This document shows, piece by piece, positions 36,810-46,290 of a stretch of DNA of 64,000 nt. The stretch lies in assembly GCA_958295665.1 (NCBI GenBank), contig OY282558.1, forward strand, positions 326,775,106 to 326,839,105, in the 5' to 3' direction. Position 1 is the first letter of the stretch. Every line of letters starts with the position of its first letter. The translations under genes and the position numbers were made by a program. The notes beneath the pieces were generated by a model, which had not been told where the DNA came from, did not search any database, and was given only the letters and a program-made list of their open reading frames with translations. Origin of the DNA: Tipula vernalis. Taxonomy: Eukaryota; Arthropoda; Insecta; Diptera; Tipulidae.

Positions 36810-38080
36810 ATTCGTTAAATTTTGAGTTGTGTCACTTTTCTAACAAAGGAGCGATATGTAGGTAATTAGAAACAATAAGGCATCCATCGAGACAACGCCA
36901 CTTACTACAAACAAATCGTGTATAGTTTCGAATAATAAGAATGTGTGTATCAGATGCGCGCGCTATCTGTGTTTTTAATTTTTTTTTCTTATTGTGATTG
37001 ATAAAGTAAAGTTCTGTAGTAAGACAATTTTCTTTATTGTTCAATTTATTAGAGAACCAAATACATTTTGTATACTAGTAGTAGTATAGTTACTGTTCGA
37101 TAATTTATTTCAATTTCGTTTATTCATAGAATACGTAGTATCACTAGTTTACAGACGACATAGTCTAGCCTAGATTAATACCCGTATTCACGAAAGTTCA
37201 ATTAACTTTAATCGATAATCTTAGTTTCCATGTAAGACAAAAAACTAATTTCTCTTGAAACTCGCAAATGACTTTCGTGAACCCGATCATAAATGAAATT
37301 AATTTTGGAATTTTCTAATAATCTAAAATGTGATATAACAAAATTTATTTAATACGAAAGGAATCCCCTTGAATTTTGTATGGCTTATTTTGTTTATACT
37401 GTAGTTTAAAAATAGTTCCAAATTGAATATCTATACATAGATTTTTCGTCGAAATTGGATGATACTCGTACAAATATAGGTACCCAAGATAATAATATTA
37501 TTAATTAATGTGAATGCAATTAAGTGATTGCACTTTAAATCGGCCGGTTTTTCCAAGATTTGAACGCAGATCGCTTGATCCAAACGCCATTAACTAAAAG
37601 GGCGTTCGGTTAGTGATTTATTATCAAACTTGTAGAAGTGAATTTATCGATTAAAGACTTCTGCACATTTTTTATTTTATATCTGTTATAATATAAATCG
37701 GTATTGGTATCAAATACGCCGCGTTCTATCGTTAACACATTTTAGTTATTTGATATTGTTAAGAACCGATTTCAATAGTGATTAATACCCCTGATAAAAT
37801 ACAGATTTGAAAAATAAACATTTCAGAAAATAACAGCGTCAAGTTGTCGTAGGGGTCAAATTGTTTAAATGAATTGGTTATTTTTTTGTTTGATTCTAAC
37901 AACTTAAAATTGTTCACTAAAACTAGGCTTTGACTTCTTTTCAAAACAATGTGTCTTTCATTACGAAGGTTTTTGCTTCCCGAAGCTCCTTAAGCTCTTA
38001 AATTAAACGAGGGGTATTTGAATCGAATTTTGACTGGCCCCAGAAGCTCATACCTGCTCAGTATAATAAAAAGGCATAAT
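36810..38080. other. Intergenic sequence, one small MITE
   Basis: AT-rich DNA with no gene that can be supported. The only structured element is the short inverted repeat at 37183-37284, listed separately. Confidence 0.4.
37183..37284. mobile_element. Candidate ~100-bp MITE
   Basis: Inverted ends CGTATTCACGAAAGTTC on the left and, read from the right, CGGGTTCACGAAAGTCA, sharing ttcacgaaagt. The interior includes taactttaatcgataatcttag and has no ORF. No target duplication can be defined (aatac at left, gatca at right). Two-ended similarity over only about 14 bp keeps confidence low. Confidence 0.45.
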
Positions 38081-38089
38081 AAGCTTAAA

Positions 38090-38580
38090 CCAAAGATTAT
38101 GGCAGTCTAGATCTCTGTCTGTACGCACGGAATCTAGAGGACGGCTTGACCAATTCGGAAATTTTTTCGCCACTATGTTTCTATGGCCAAGGTGGGGAAT
38201 TCAAAAGCAAAACCCATTTTTTATGCTAGTTTAAAGATTGAGTTGGGCGATGAGTTTGGAGTTGAGTTGAAGGTTAATTTTGAGGTTGGATTAGGATTTA
38301 GTGAGCAGTTGGCTAATTATTTCTTTATGCGGATTTGGGGATTGAGTTGGGCGTTATGTTTGCGGTTCAGACGAGGGTTGAGTTGGGTTCCATTTGTGGG
38401 TTGAATTGAGGTTGAGTTGGGGTTGGATTAATGTTAAGTGGGCAATTGAGTAATTTTTTATATATGCTGGTGTGAGGATTGAGTTGGACGTAGTTTGTGG
38501 TTGAGTTAAGTTCCATTTTTGAGTTGAGTTGGTTTTGAGTTTGGGTTGGGTTAAAATTTAGTGAGCAGTTCAATTGGAGA
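38090..38580 (+). repeat. Minisatellite-bearing dispersed repeat, third copy
   Basis: The lead at 38100-38220 (gtctgtacgcacggaatcta, gaggacggcttgacc, gtttctatggccaaggt) matches the copy at 3600-3690. The gttgagttggggttgg array follows at 38230-38570 with gatttagtgagcagttgg and tttttatatatgctggt junctions as in the copy at 3785-4060. It lacks the ~110-bp array. Confidence 0.65.
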
Positions 38581-39258
38581 TTTATTGTGTGTTGAATTTG
38601 TTAGTGCTTAAGAAAAGTATTGTGAATGAATTAAATAAAATAATTACACATATTGTTAATTATTATTATTCGTTAGCAAGAATTTTTTTTAATTTATTGG
38701 TTCATTTCCTTGCTAAATTAGATATCAGCCCGAAAATCAAGAGAAATATAGACGAAAATTGCAATTCATCCCGAATTTTTTATTTTTTATTTCATGAACC
38801 ACTTAATATTTTGCCCTACAAATAATGCTTTAAAAATATGTTTTATGGAAAGGTATTCGTTCGAAAAAAGATTTTTAAGAAATCACGGGGTTCACTTAGT
38901 GAACGGATCGTTATTCTCTAACAATTACACACATTTCAAATTAATAAAATTTGTACTTTTTGGAAATAACATAGCGCCCTTCTCAGAGATGTGTAACTCA
39001 AAAATGCTACGGCCGGATCATTGTCCAACCTTATTTACAACCTTTCTTTGTCAAACCTTACTTACCTTAATACAAATTAAATAGAGAGATATCAAACAGT
39101 AGACATTTCTGAGAAAGGCGCTAGGTGATTTCCAAAACTTACAAATTTTATTCATGTGACATGTGTGTAATTGTTGGTGAATGACGGTCCGTTCACTAAG
39201 TGAACCCCGTGATTTCTTAATAATCTTTATCGAACGAACACCCTTTATTAAAACATAT

Positions 39259-41459
39259 TGTTACGTTTTTGCCTTGTCAATCGAGTTCGTATCACTGGAT
39301 TGTGAATAAAACAAAATCAATTCAATTTATCACCAACGAATTTATTTACGTCACACAAAAATTATAACAACACTATTTATTAACGATAATTCACAAAATC
39401 ACTTTACATAAATTATTCTCAAATTTTACTGTACACTTATAAATTTTTATTTCCACTGAAACACTTTTTAAATCACTTTTTAATTCCTTTCTAATCTTCA
39501 AACTGTCGCTTACCAAATACTACTGATCCAATTCGACTTAGTTCGCTTTTTTATATACACAAACCAAACTTCTAGAAAGCTCATGACTTTTCCAGTTAGA
39601 ATAGCGAAGAAACATTTAGAACAATTTTATCATGGAAAATTCCATTTTAGTACAGTTAAACATTGAGCTATTAATTTAACTTATTCTATTACACACTAGG
39701 TGTCACCGTCACACTACCCCCATCTAAGCCTGTTTGTCCCGAACAGGACCCAAGCCACCTCCTCTGTATAGGGCCAGCATCTCCAAATGCACCACCTTTG
39801 GTTTACCTCGATGTTCCTTCCACATCCGATAAACCACGTCGTTCATCCTTGTGATGACAGCGTAAGGTCCTTCCCATGCTGGTTGCAGCTTCGGTGATAA
39901 TCCCATTTTCCGTTGCGGGTTGTGAAGCCATACTAATTGCCCTTCCTGGAAGCCCTAGTTATTTGCTCGTATGTCATATCGAGCCTACATCCGGTTACTT
40001 GACATCTGTATTTTTCCCCGTGCAAATTGATGAATCACATTAAGTTCCTCTTTCATCCTGTCTACGTAATCCTGTCCACATAAAGCCGCTGATGGTACAG
40101 TCCCAAACTTTAGATCTCCAGGTAATCGTAGGTTATCCCCAAATAACGTTTTAGCTAGTGTCATTCCGGTTGTGTCATGTATTGCTGATCGATAGGCCAT
40201 CAGAAACATCGATATATGCCGATCCCAGTTGCGTTGGTTTTTCTCAACGACCTTTGCTAGATATTCCTCCAATGTACCATTGAATCTTTCCACCATACCA
40301 TCAGACTGTGGATGCAAAGGCGTTGTTCTCATTTTATTTATACCGAGCATCTGGCATATTTCTTGAAATACCACTGATTCAAAATTCCTTCCTTGATCGG
40401 TAAGAATCTCCTTCGGCACTCCAATTCTGCTAATCCAATTGTTGACCACGGCATCAGCTATTGTTGTCGTCTCCTGATTTTGAATGGGGTACACCTCCGG
40501 CCATTTGCTGAAAAAATCTATTATTACTAGCACATAGTTGTTGCCGCTCTTGGTGGTGGGAAATGGCTCCGCTACATCCATTGCAATTCTTTCGAATGGT
40601 GTTCCGACGTTATATTGTTTCATGATTTCACGACTTTTGCGTGCGGGTCCCTTCACCGCCGCACATTGGTCACATTCTTGGCACCATTTTATCAGAGACT
40701 GCCTACATCCTGCCCAGTAGAATCGTTGACGTATCTTTGCTAGTGTTTTATTAATTCCTAGGTGGCCCCCACTTGCTCCTCCATGATATTCCTTCAGGAT
40801 TTCCGCAATCTGGCACTTTGGTATCACCAGCAACAATTGCTTCACTTTGCCATCCGTGCTTTCCCACAATCGTTTTAAACACCCATTCTGAAAATGGAGG
40901 CTATCCCATTGAGCCCAATAAGCCTTAACAATGGGAGTTTTGTACGCGATCTCGCTCCAAGTTGGCCGGTGTTCCTTTTCCTTCCATTCCATGGTAACTG
41001 ATAAATCCATATCCTCCAATTGCTCTTTCAAGGTCAATCATGGTTCGTATCACTAGATTGTGAATAAAACAAAATCAATTTATTTTATCACCAACGAATT
41101 TATTTATGTTACACAAAAATTATAACAACACTATTTACTAAAGATAATCTACAAAATCACGTTACATAAATTATTCTCAAATTTTACTGTACACTTATAA
41201 ATATTTATTTCCACTGAAACACTTTTTAATTCCTTTCTAATCTTCACACTGTCGCTTACCAAATACTACTGATCCAATTCGACTTAGTTCGCCTTTTTAT
41301 ATATATAGACCAAACTTCTAGAAAGCTCATGACTTTTCCAGTTAGAATAGCGAAGAAACATTTAGAACAATTTTATCATGGAAAATTCCATTTTAGTACA
41401 GTTAAACATTGAGCTATTAATTTTAACTTATTCTATAAACACTAGGTGTCACTGTTACA
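39259..41459 (-). mobile_element. Deleted Ty3/gypsy element with both LTRs
   Basis: The 3' LTR is at 39259-39713 (455 bp) and the 5' LTR at about 41033-41459. They are direct copies with few differences. On the minus strand the LTR starts TGTGACGGTGACACCTAGTG and ends AAAAACGTAACA. The element is bordered by ATAT at 39255-39258 and 41460-41463. A purine-rich GATGGGGGTAG precedes the 3' LTR. The 5' LTR lacks its last ~16 bases and joins directly to mid-pol at the shared pentamer TTGAC, so gag, protease, reverse transcriptase and RNase H are deleted. Confidence 0.92.
39724..41037 (-). pseudogene. Gypsy integrase (remaining part of pol)
   Basis: Reading leftward, an open frame of about 350 residues (41037-39985) starts within the LTR/pol junction and contains the end of the RNase H tether (WAQWDSLHF, VIPKCQIAEILKEYHGG). 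The integrase zinc domain has GGASGGHLGINKTLAKIR and CQECDQC (HHCC). The catalytic core has IAMDVAEPFPTTKSGNN (first Asp), EILTDQGRNFES (second Asp) and SDGMVERFNGTLEEYL (Glu). After a break near 39985-39906, 39906-39724 gives the C-terminal GPY/F-type module MGLSPKLQPAWEGPYAVI and KPKVVHLEMLALY. The enzyme would insert the DNA copy into the genome, but with the rest of pol missing this element cannot act on its own. The catalytic residues themselves are intact. Confidence 0.92.
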
Positions 41460-41668
41460 ATATTTTTAAAGCATTATTTGTAGTGTAAAATATTAAGTAT
41501 TTCATTAAATAAAAAAATATAAAATTCGGGATGAATTACATTTTTCGTCTATATTTCTCTTGATTTTCGGGCTGACATTTAATTTAGCAAGGAAATAAAC
41601 CAATAAATAAAAAAAAAAATTCTGGATGAATTTTCGTGCTTCAACTTCACAGACATAATTTCAAATAT

Positions 41669-42278
41669 TGTAACGGTGACACCTAGTGTGTAATAGAAGA
41701 AGTTAAATTAATAGCTAAATGTTTAACTGTACTAAAATGAAATTTTCCATCATAAAACTGTTCTAAATGTTTCTAGACTATTCTTAATGGATTAAGACTG
41801 ATTTATATTCAAAGATTTTTGCAGATGCAGATGTCAAATCAAAAATTCGTTTTCTTTACACATAAAAGATAAATTTAAAAAATAAATGTCATAAACCAAC
41901 ACACTGGTATAAAACCAGTTAATTTAACGTTATTATTGTTATTTATTCAAGCATCAACGATTTTACAGAAAAAAAAGTGAAACTTGACATCTGCAATTGA
42001 CGACGATGTTTGGGTTTGTTTCTCTAACGAACGAAGTCGAATTGGATTATATTAGATTAAAGTGATTTTAAAAGTGTTCTAATGCGATAAATAAATTAAA
42101 AGCGATCAGTAAAATTGTGCGAATATTAAAGTAAAGTGATTTTGTGAATCTTTAATAAATTGCGTTGTAATAATTCTTGTGTTAGATAAATAAATTCGTT
42201 GGTGATAAATTGAATTTATTTTGTTTTTATTCACAATTCAGTGATTCGAACCTTGATTGACAAGGCAAAAACTTAACA
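41669..42278 (+). repeat. Solo LTR of the same gypsy family, opposite strand
   Basis: Starts TGTAACGGTGACACCTAGTG and ends CAAGGCAAAAACTTAACA, matching both ends of the LTR at 39259-39713 but on the plus strand. It is flanked by ATAT (41665-41668 and 42279-42282). It is 610 bp rather than 455 because of a diverged middle and a likely small insertion at 41827-41994. It is a recombination product of a second insertion only about 200 bp from the first. Confidence 0.85.
41827..41994. mobile_element. Candidate MITE within the solo LTR
   Basis: Segment absent from the related LTR copies. It has an exact 11-bp inverted end, gcagatgtcaa at 41827-41837 and ttgacatctgc at 41984-41994. 168 bp, no ORF. 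A flanking duplication is not clear. Confidence 0.4.
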
Positions 42279-42282
42279 ATAT

Positions 42283-43122
42283 ATAATATGTATATTGTGT
42301 CCGTGTGTAATATCCAAAGCAACTGTAATTCTAGGTAGATACATCTTGTTTTGAATTCATGGCAGTGCATGTGTATATAGCAAAATAATTAGATATAATG
42401 GGGCATCGGTTGAAAACAATTTTTATTAGATGAAATGCATTCAGAAAATTTATATTTTTATTTTATTTTATTTAATCGTCAAAAATACAGGAGTTTTTCG
42501 TAAAGTTCAATATAGTGGTTTGTTCAAACGATTAAAAATTTTGAATTCCTGGATCAAATTGAATCTGAATTTAAATTTCGTTGAACAAATTATGGGTTTA
42601 TGAGTAGTGTATTCTTGATTATTTTAAATTACTGTGCGGTGGGGATTTAAACGGAATAGAGTAATAAGCAATTAATTAATTATTAATTTGATTTGAGAGG
42701 TATGTCTGGAATTAGCTAATTAAGATATAAATCTGGAAATTAAACTTATATGGTTTCAGGTATTTAAACGATTTTAAATTCGAGTTTTAGAATTTTTAAA
42801 AAATTAAGTAATTAAATTAAATTTTTGTGTTGGAATTTATTTGATAATAAGGAATGGATTCGAAACATTGAAATTTTAAGATGAGTAACCGGGCGCGGCT
42901 TCAATGTTTATCTGTTATTGTTCATTATTTAATTATTTATTACGGGAGTTTTTGAGCAGAGAAAACGGGCGCGGCTTTTTATCTAATTATTATTCATTAT
43001 TTATTTGCTTATTTTATTTTATTATTTTTATAGTCGATTTATTAAATTCAATTTAGTATGGAAACGTTGAACTATTAGTATGTAATATGTTCAGATTAAT
43101 TTAAACTATTTTGCAGAGCTGC
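42283..43122. other. AT-rich repeat region left of piggyBac
   Basis: No gene. It contains aacgggcgcggctt-type phrases twice, ~75 bp apart (42891 and 42966). A ~200-bp stretch from 42650 (gcaattaattaattattaat, tggaattagctaattaa, ggtttcagg) recurs in diverged form from 45305. The texture resembles the reverse complement of the AT-rich region at 20-22 kb. Confidence 0.4.
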
Positions 43123-43126
43123 TTAA

Positions 43127-45297
43127 CCCTTTCATTGAATTTGTCCACAATTGTGGACGTCAACATTTCGTTGGGTTTATTAGTCAAATTTAATGCTGGT
43201 AACACTCTATTTGATGTAATACGCTGAATTCAAATACAATTCAATTTTTGTTTTGCTACGAATTTCAATGAGAAAAATTTATTAGTTGTGTAGTGTGATT
43301 CGAATTGTGAGGTTCTTGTCGAAACAGGTAAAAACTATTATATATTTTTATAATTTGTGCTGTGATATCTAAGTTTAAAAATTCGATTTTTGTGATTATA
43401 AAATACTTATAAGTTCATTAAAATAATTATTACTATCTTATTTTTAAAGTATGTAGTAGTTGCATATAGCTGTACGAACCATTTTCTAAAATTTTAATTT
43501 GTGTATTTGTGTAGGTGCGAATATCAAATGCAACGAACCGTTGACCCACCAGGAAAATATTTGAAACCATATTAAATTTTGGAGCTGTTGAACGCCGACG
43601 ATTCAGAGTTGGAAATTTCAGACGAAGAATATGATGAATGCCTGGGTTTGAATCAAACTGAATTATCTAAAAATAAAGATCGATTGAGTTACGAAACTGA
43701 AGAAAATGTTTTAGGGATGATGATAAACATGAATTGATATTTGAAACTGGGACCGTTGTAGCTACCGGAAATGACACGGGATCGGATGTAATAATTGAAA
43801 GTACCGATTTAAATGCAGAATTAGTTTATAAGAAAAAAGCCGATATTCGGTGGAGAAGACGTGCGTTTGAAGGAGAACCAATTCCGTTTGATGGAAATGT
43901 TAAAGATTTTTCACCGAAGCATGATGTTATCGACTTTTCGCCAGCCAAATATTTTTTCGATATATTCCGAGACAGATGTTTACTGATATTAGCAAATATA
44001 CTATTTTATATGCTCATCAATCAAATATATTAAACTTCAAGGCCGTGGGGTATAAAGGTATTCGCGCTCTGTGGGAAAAGTGGGTTATCATATAATTTTT
44101 TTATATACCAAGGTTCAAATACAGAAATTTCCCTAGCAACTAAAAACACATTTGGATTTGGCCCAGCAGCTGTGCTTGAACTGGCTAAACGGATACCACA
44201 AAATGGCCATTCACTTTTCTTTGATAACTATTTAAGTAGTTATCAATTATTTGAGAGACTAAAACAATTAAAAGTTAATGCAACTGGTACGATAAGGGTT
44301 AATTAAGTAACCAGCTTAGACGGTAACATATGTGTTGTGAAGTGGCAAGATAATAAGCCAATTTACTTAGCATCAAACTGCATGGGTGTGGGAGTTGAGA
44401 AAACCGTAATCCGATGGGACAAGAATATTAAAAAATACGTGGATGTGAAACAGCCAGGCATAGTAGCCGAATATAATTTTGGAGGAGTGGACCTTTTGGA
44501 TCCATTAATAGCTTATTATAGAATTTTCATAAAAAGCAAAAAATGGACGCTAAGAATGGTTTCCCACTTCCTAGACTCTTCGGTTGCCTCCTCGTTGATA
44601 GAATACAAAAAGGATTTTGAAGCAAGCGATTCATTCAACAAAAATCAAATGGATGACCTTTATAAATTTAGGTTACAACTTGCGAAGATTTTGATTTCCA
44701 CCAATCAAATTCCAAAAAAGAGAGGTCGACCGCTATCCAATCCAAATGAATCGATGTCTCCAATTTCAAGCACATCAAAAAAGAGTAAATATGAAGTTCG
44801 TCCAATAGACGAGATCCGTTTTGATAAGATGAACCATCTTCCACTGCATGAAAACGCATTAAATGCATCAAGATGCAAATTGCCAAAATATATTGGAAAT
44901 CAACGATTTATTGCACAAAATGTAAAGTGCATTTGTACCTCAATAGCAAGAATAATTGCTTTTACGAATACCACTCAAAAGACTGAATATGTAGATGGAC
45001 ATTGTGATAGTGAATTCCTAAAATTTTATTTATTTTAATATTTTTGTAAAGTTTACTTTTATATTTTAACTTTTATTTAATGTTTATTGAATTATAGTGA
45101 TTTTAATTTGAACATTTAGATGACCTTTGACGGCATTTGTACTCATTTGTGGACAAATTTTAGAGTCCAATTCCTCAGCACTCGGGCTCAATATTGTAAT
45201 GCCTCAAATAATTTTGTAAATCTGACATGACAAAACAACAATCAACATCAACAAAATCAATTCTCCTATAACTAACTAAAATTTTGCACTGAAAGGC
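43127..45297 (+). mobile_element. piggyBac element with TTAA borders
   Basis: 2171 bp, flanked by TTAA at 43123-43126 and 45298-45301. The ends are CCCTTTCATTGAAT on the left and, read from the right, GCCTTTCAGTGCAAA. A perfect 16-bp palindrome GTCCACAATTGTGGAC lies 17 bp inside the left end, and the related tttgtggacaaa lies about 140 bp inside the right end. It carries a broken transposase. Confidence 0.9.
43580..45038 (+). pseudogene. piggyBac transposase, internally deleted
   Basis: The acidic N-terminus at 43582-43830 reads ELLNADDSELEISDEEYDEC and ETGTVVATGNDTGSDVIIES. It is followed by KADIRWRRRAFEGE and SPAKYFFDIF (43830-43970), and then a stop. The segment holding the first catalytic Asp is deleted. 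Homology resumes at 44110 with EISLATKNTFGFGPAAVLEL and GHSLFFDNYLSSYQLFERL (second Asp). The long open part at 44337-45038 has CMGVGVEKTVIRWD, KQPGIVAEYNFGGVDLLDPL (third Asp), YRIFIKSKKWTLRMVSHFLD, a basic KKRGRPLS stretch that could be a nuclear localisation signal, DEIRFDKMNHLPLH and a degraded Cys-bearing C-terminus. A stop at about 44304 and the deletion make it inactive. It is closely related in layout to the relic at 6036-7290. Confidence 0.9.
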
Positions 45298-45301
45298 TTA
45301 A

Positions 45302-46094
45302 GCAGAATAAAATAATAAACAATTAATTATTTAATTTTGATTTTAGTGGTATTCCTGGAATTAGTTAATTAATTTCTTAAATTTCTGGAGTCAATAGCTA
45401 GTTTAGCTAAAGAATTGAAAATTCAATTTTATAGGGTTTCAGATTTTTAGTTTTTGAGTTTAGAATTTAATTTTAAAAATAAAAAAGATATTTAGTGTTT
45501 AAAATTCATAATTTAGAATTATAATTTTTAATGCATCTTGAATTTCAGGTTATTTAGTTAGTGTTTAATTTGGTTTCCTTCAGTTTAGATGCTGAATTAA
45601 ATTTATTTTATTTAAGGGTATTTAAGGGCTGATTTTAAATAAAGAATTAATGGTGAAGTAGATTAGTTTTTGGGTTAACCGAATTTACTGGAATTAAATT
45701 AATTTTTATTAAAATTAAATTGATTAAATTTAGTGAAATTAGTTTTTCGGTGTAATCGAATCATTAATGTCATAATGGTAGTGTTGAATTTGGTATTGGT
45801 ATTGATGTGGATGTTGGTATTGGTATTGGTATTGATGTTAGTGTTCATAGTGGTATTAATGTTAATGATATAGTTTTGGTATTAGTATTGATATTGGTTA
45901 GTTAAAATGGTTTTAGTTTAGAAACACCTGATAAACCCGACCAAGATGGGATTGGCTGAGCACGATGGGTGGGTGGTAGTTGGTTTATGTATTGTCAAAC
46001 TATTAATGTTAATTTATTTGTAATACATAAAGTTTAATCTAAAATTTATTTCAGAGATTTTAAATTTAGGAAATTCTTGAAGAACCTGAAACAA
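45302..46094. other. AT-rich repeat region right of piggyBac
   Basis: The first ~200 bp are a diverged second copy of 42650-42850, so piggyBac sits between two units of an old tandem repeat. The rest is AT-rich without genes. Confidence 0.4.
45778..45905. repeat. (GGTATT)n-type microsatellite
   Basis: Imperfect hexamer repeat with ggtattggtattgatgt as core, mixed with gttagtgt and attaatgtt variants. Non-coding. Confidence 0.7.
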
Positions 46095-46290
46095 CTTTCC
46101 AGGAACTTGAGCAGTTGATGAACTTTAAATTGTATTGCCTTGTGCTAAATAATCTACTAAAAAAATATTACTAATAAATTTACTAACTATCAACTACTTA
46201 GGTGTCTAGAACCGGGTTAATTCTTTGTTACTAACATACCTTTCCTTTTCTACGGTTTTGCTATGTGTAAAGGGTGTACGGAGGGCCCGG
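46095..46290 (-). repeat. Gypsy LTR fragment, inverted copy of 16975-17165
   Basis: The minus strand matches the LTR region of the gypsy relic at 16.5-20 kb. Shared landmarks are gttgatgaactttaaattgt, aaatttactaactatcaact, gtgtctagaaccgggtt and gtaaagggtgtacg. About 190 bp are similar; outside this both sides diverge. It is therefore an LTR remnant of the same family. Confidence 0.75.

Larger units (their letters stand above)
38680..41623. mobile_element. Long palindromic foldback element, interrupted by gypsy
   Basis: The left arm (38680-39000) is inverted relative to 39098-39258 plus 41460-41623. Matching landmarks are aatttattggttcatttcct against its complement at about 41595-41615; gaaaatcaagagaaatatag against 41550-41570; gctttaaaaatat against atatttttaaagc; and aagaaatcacggggttcact against its complement at 39203-39222. 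The arms are each about 320 bp with a ~100-bp spacer (39001-39097). The gypsy element at 39259-41459 splits the right arm and has duplicated ATAT. Without it the palindrome would be about 740 bp. No ORF. Its own target duplication was not identified. Confidence 0.8.
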
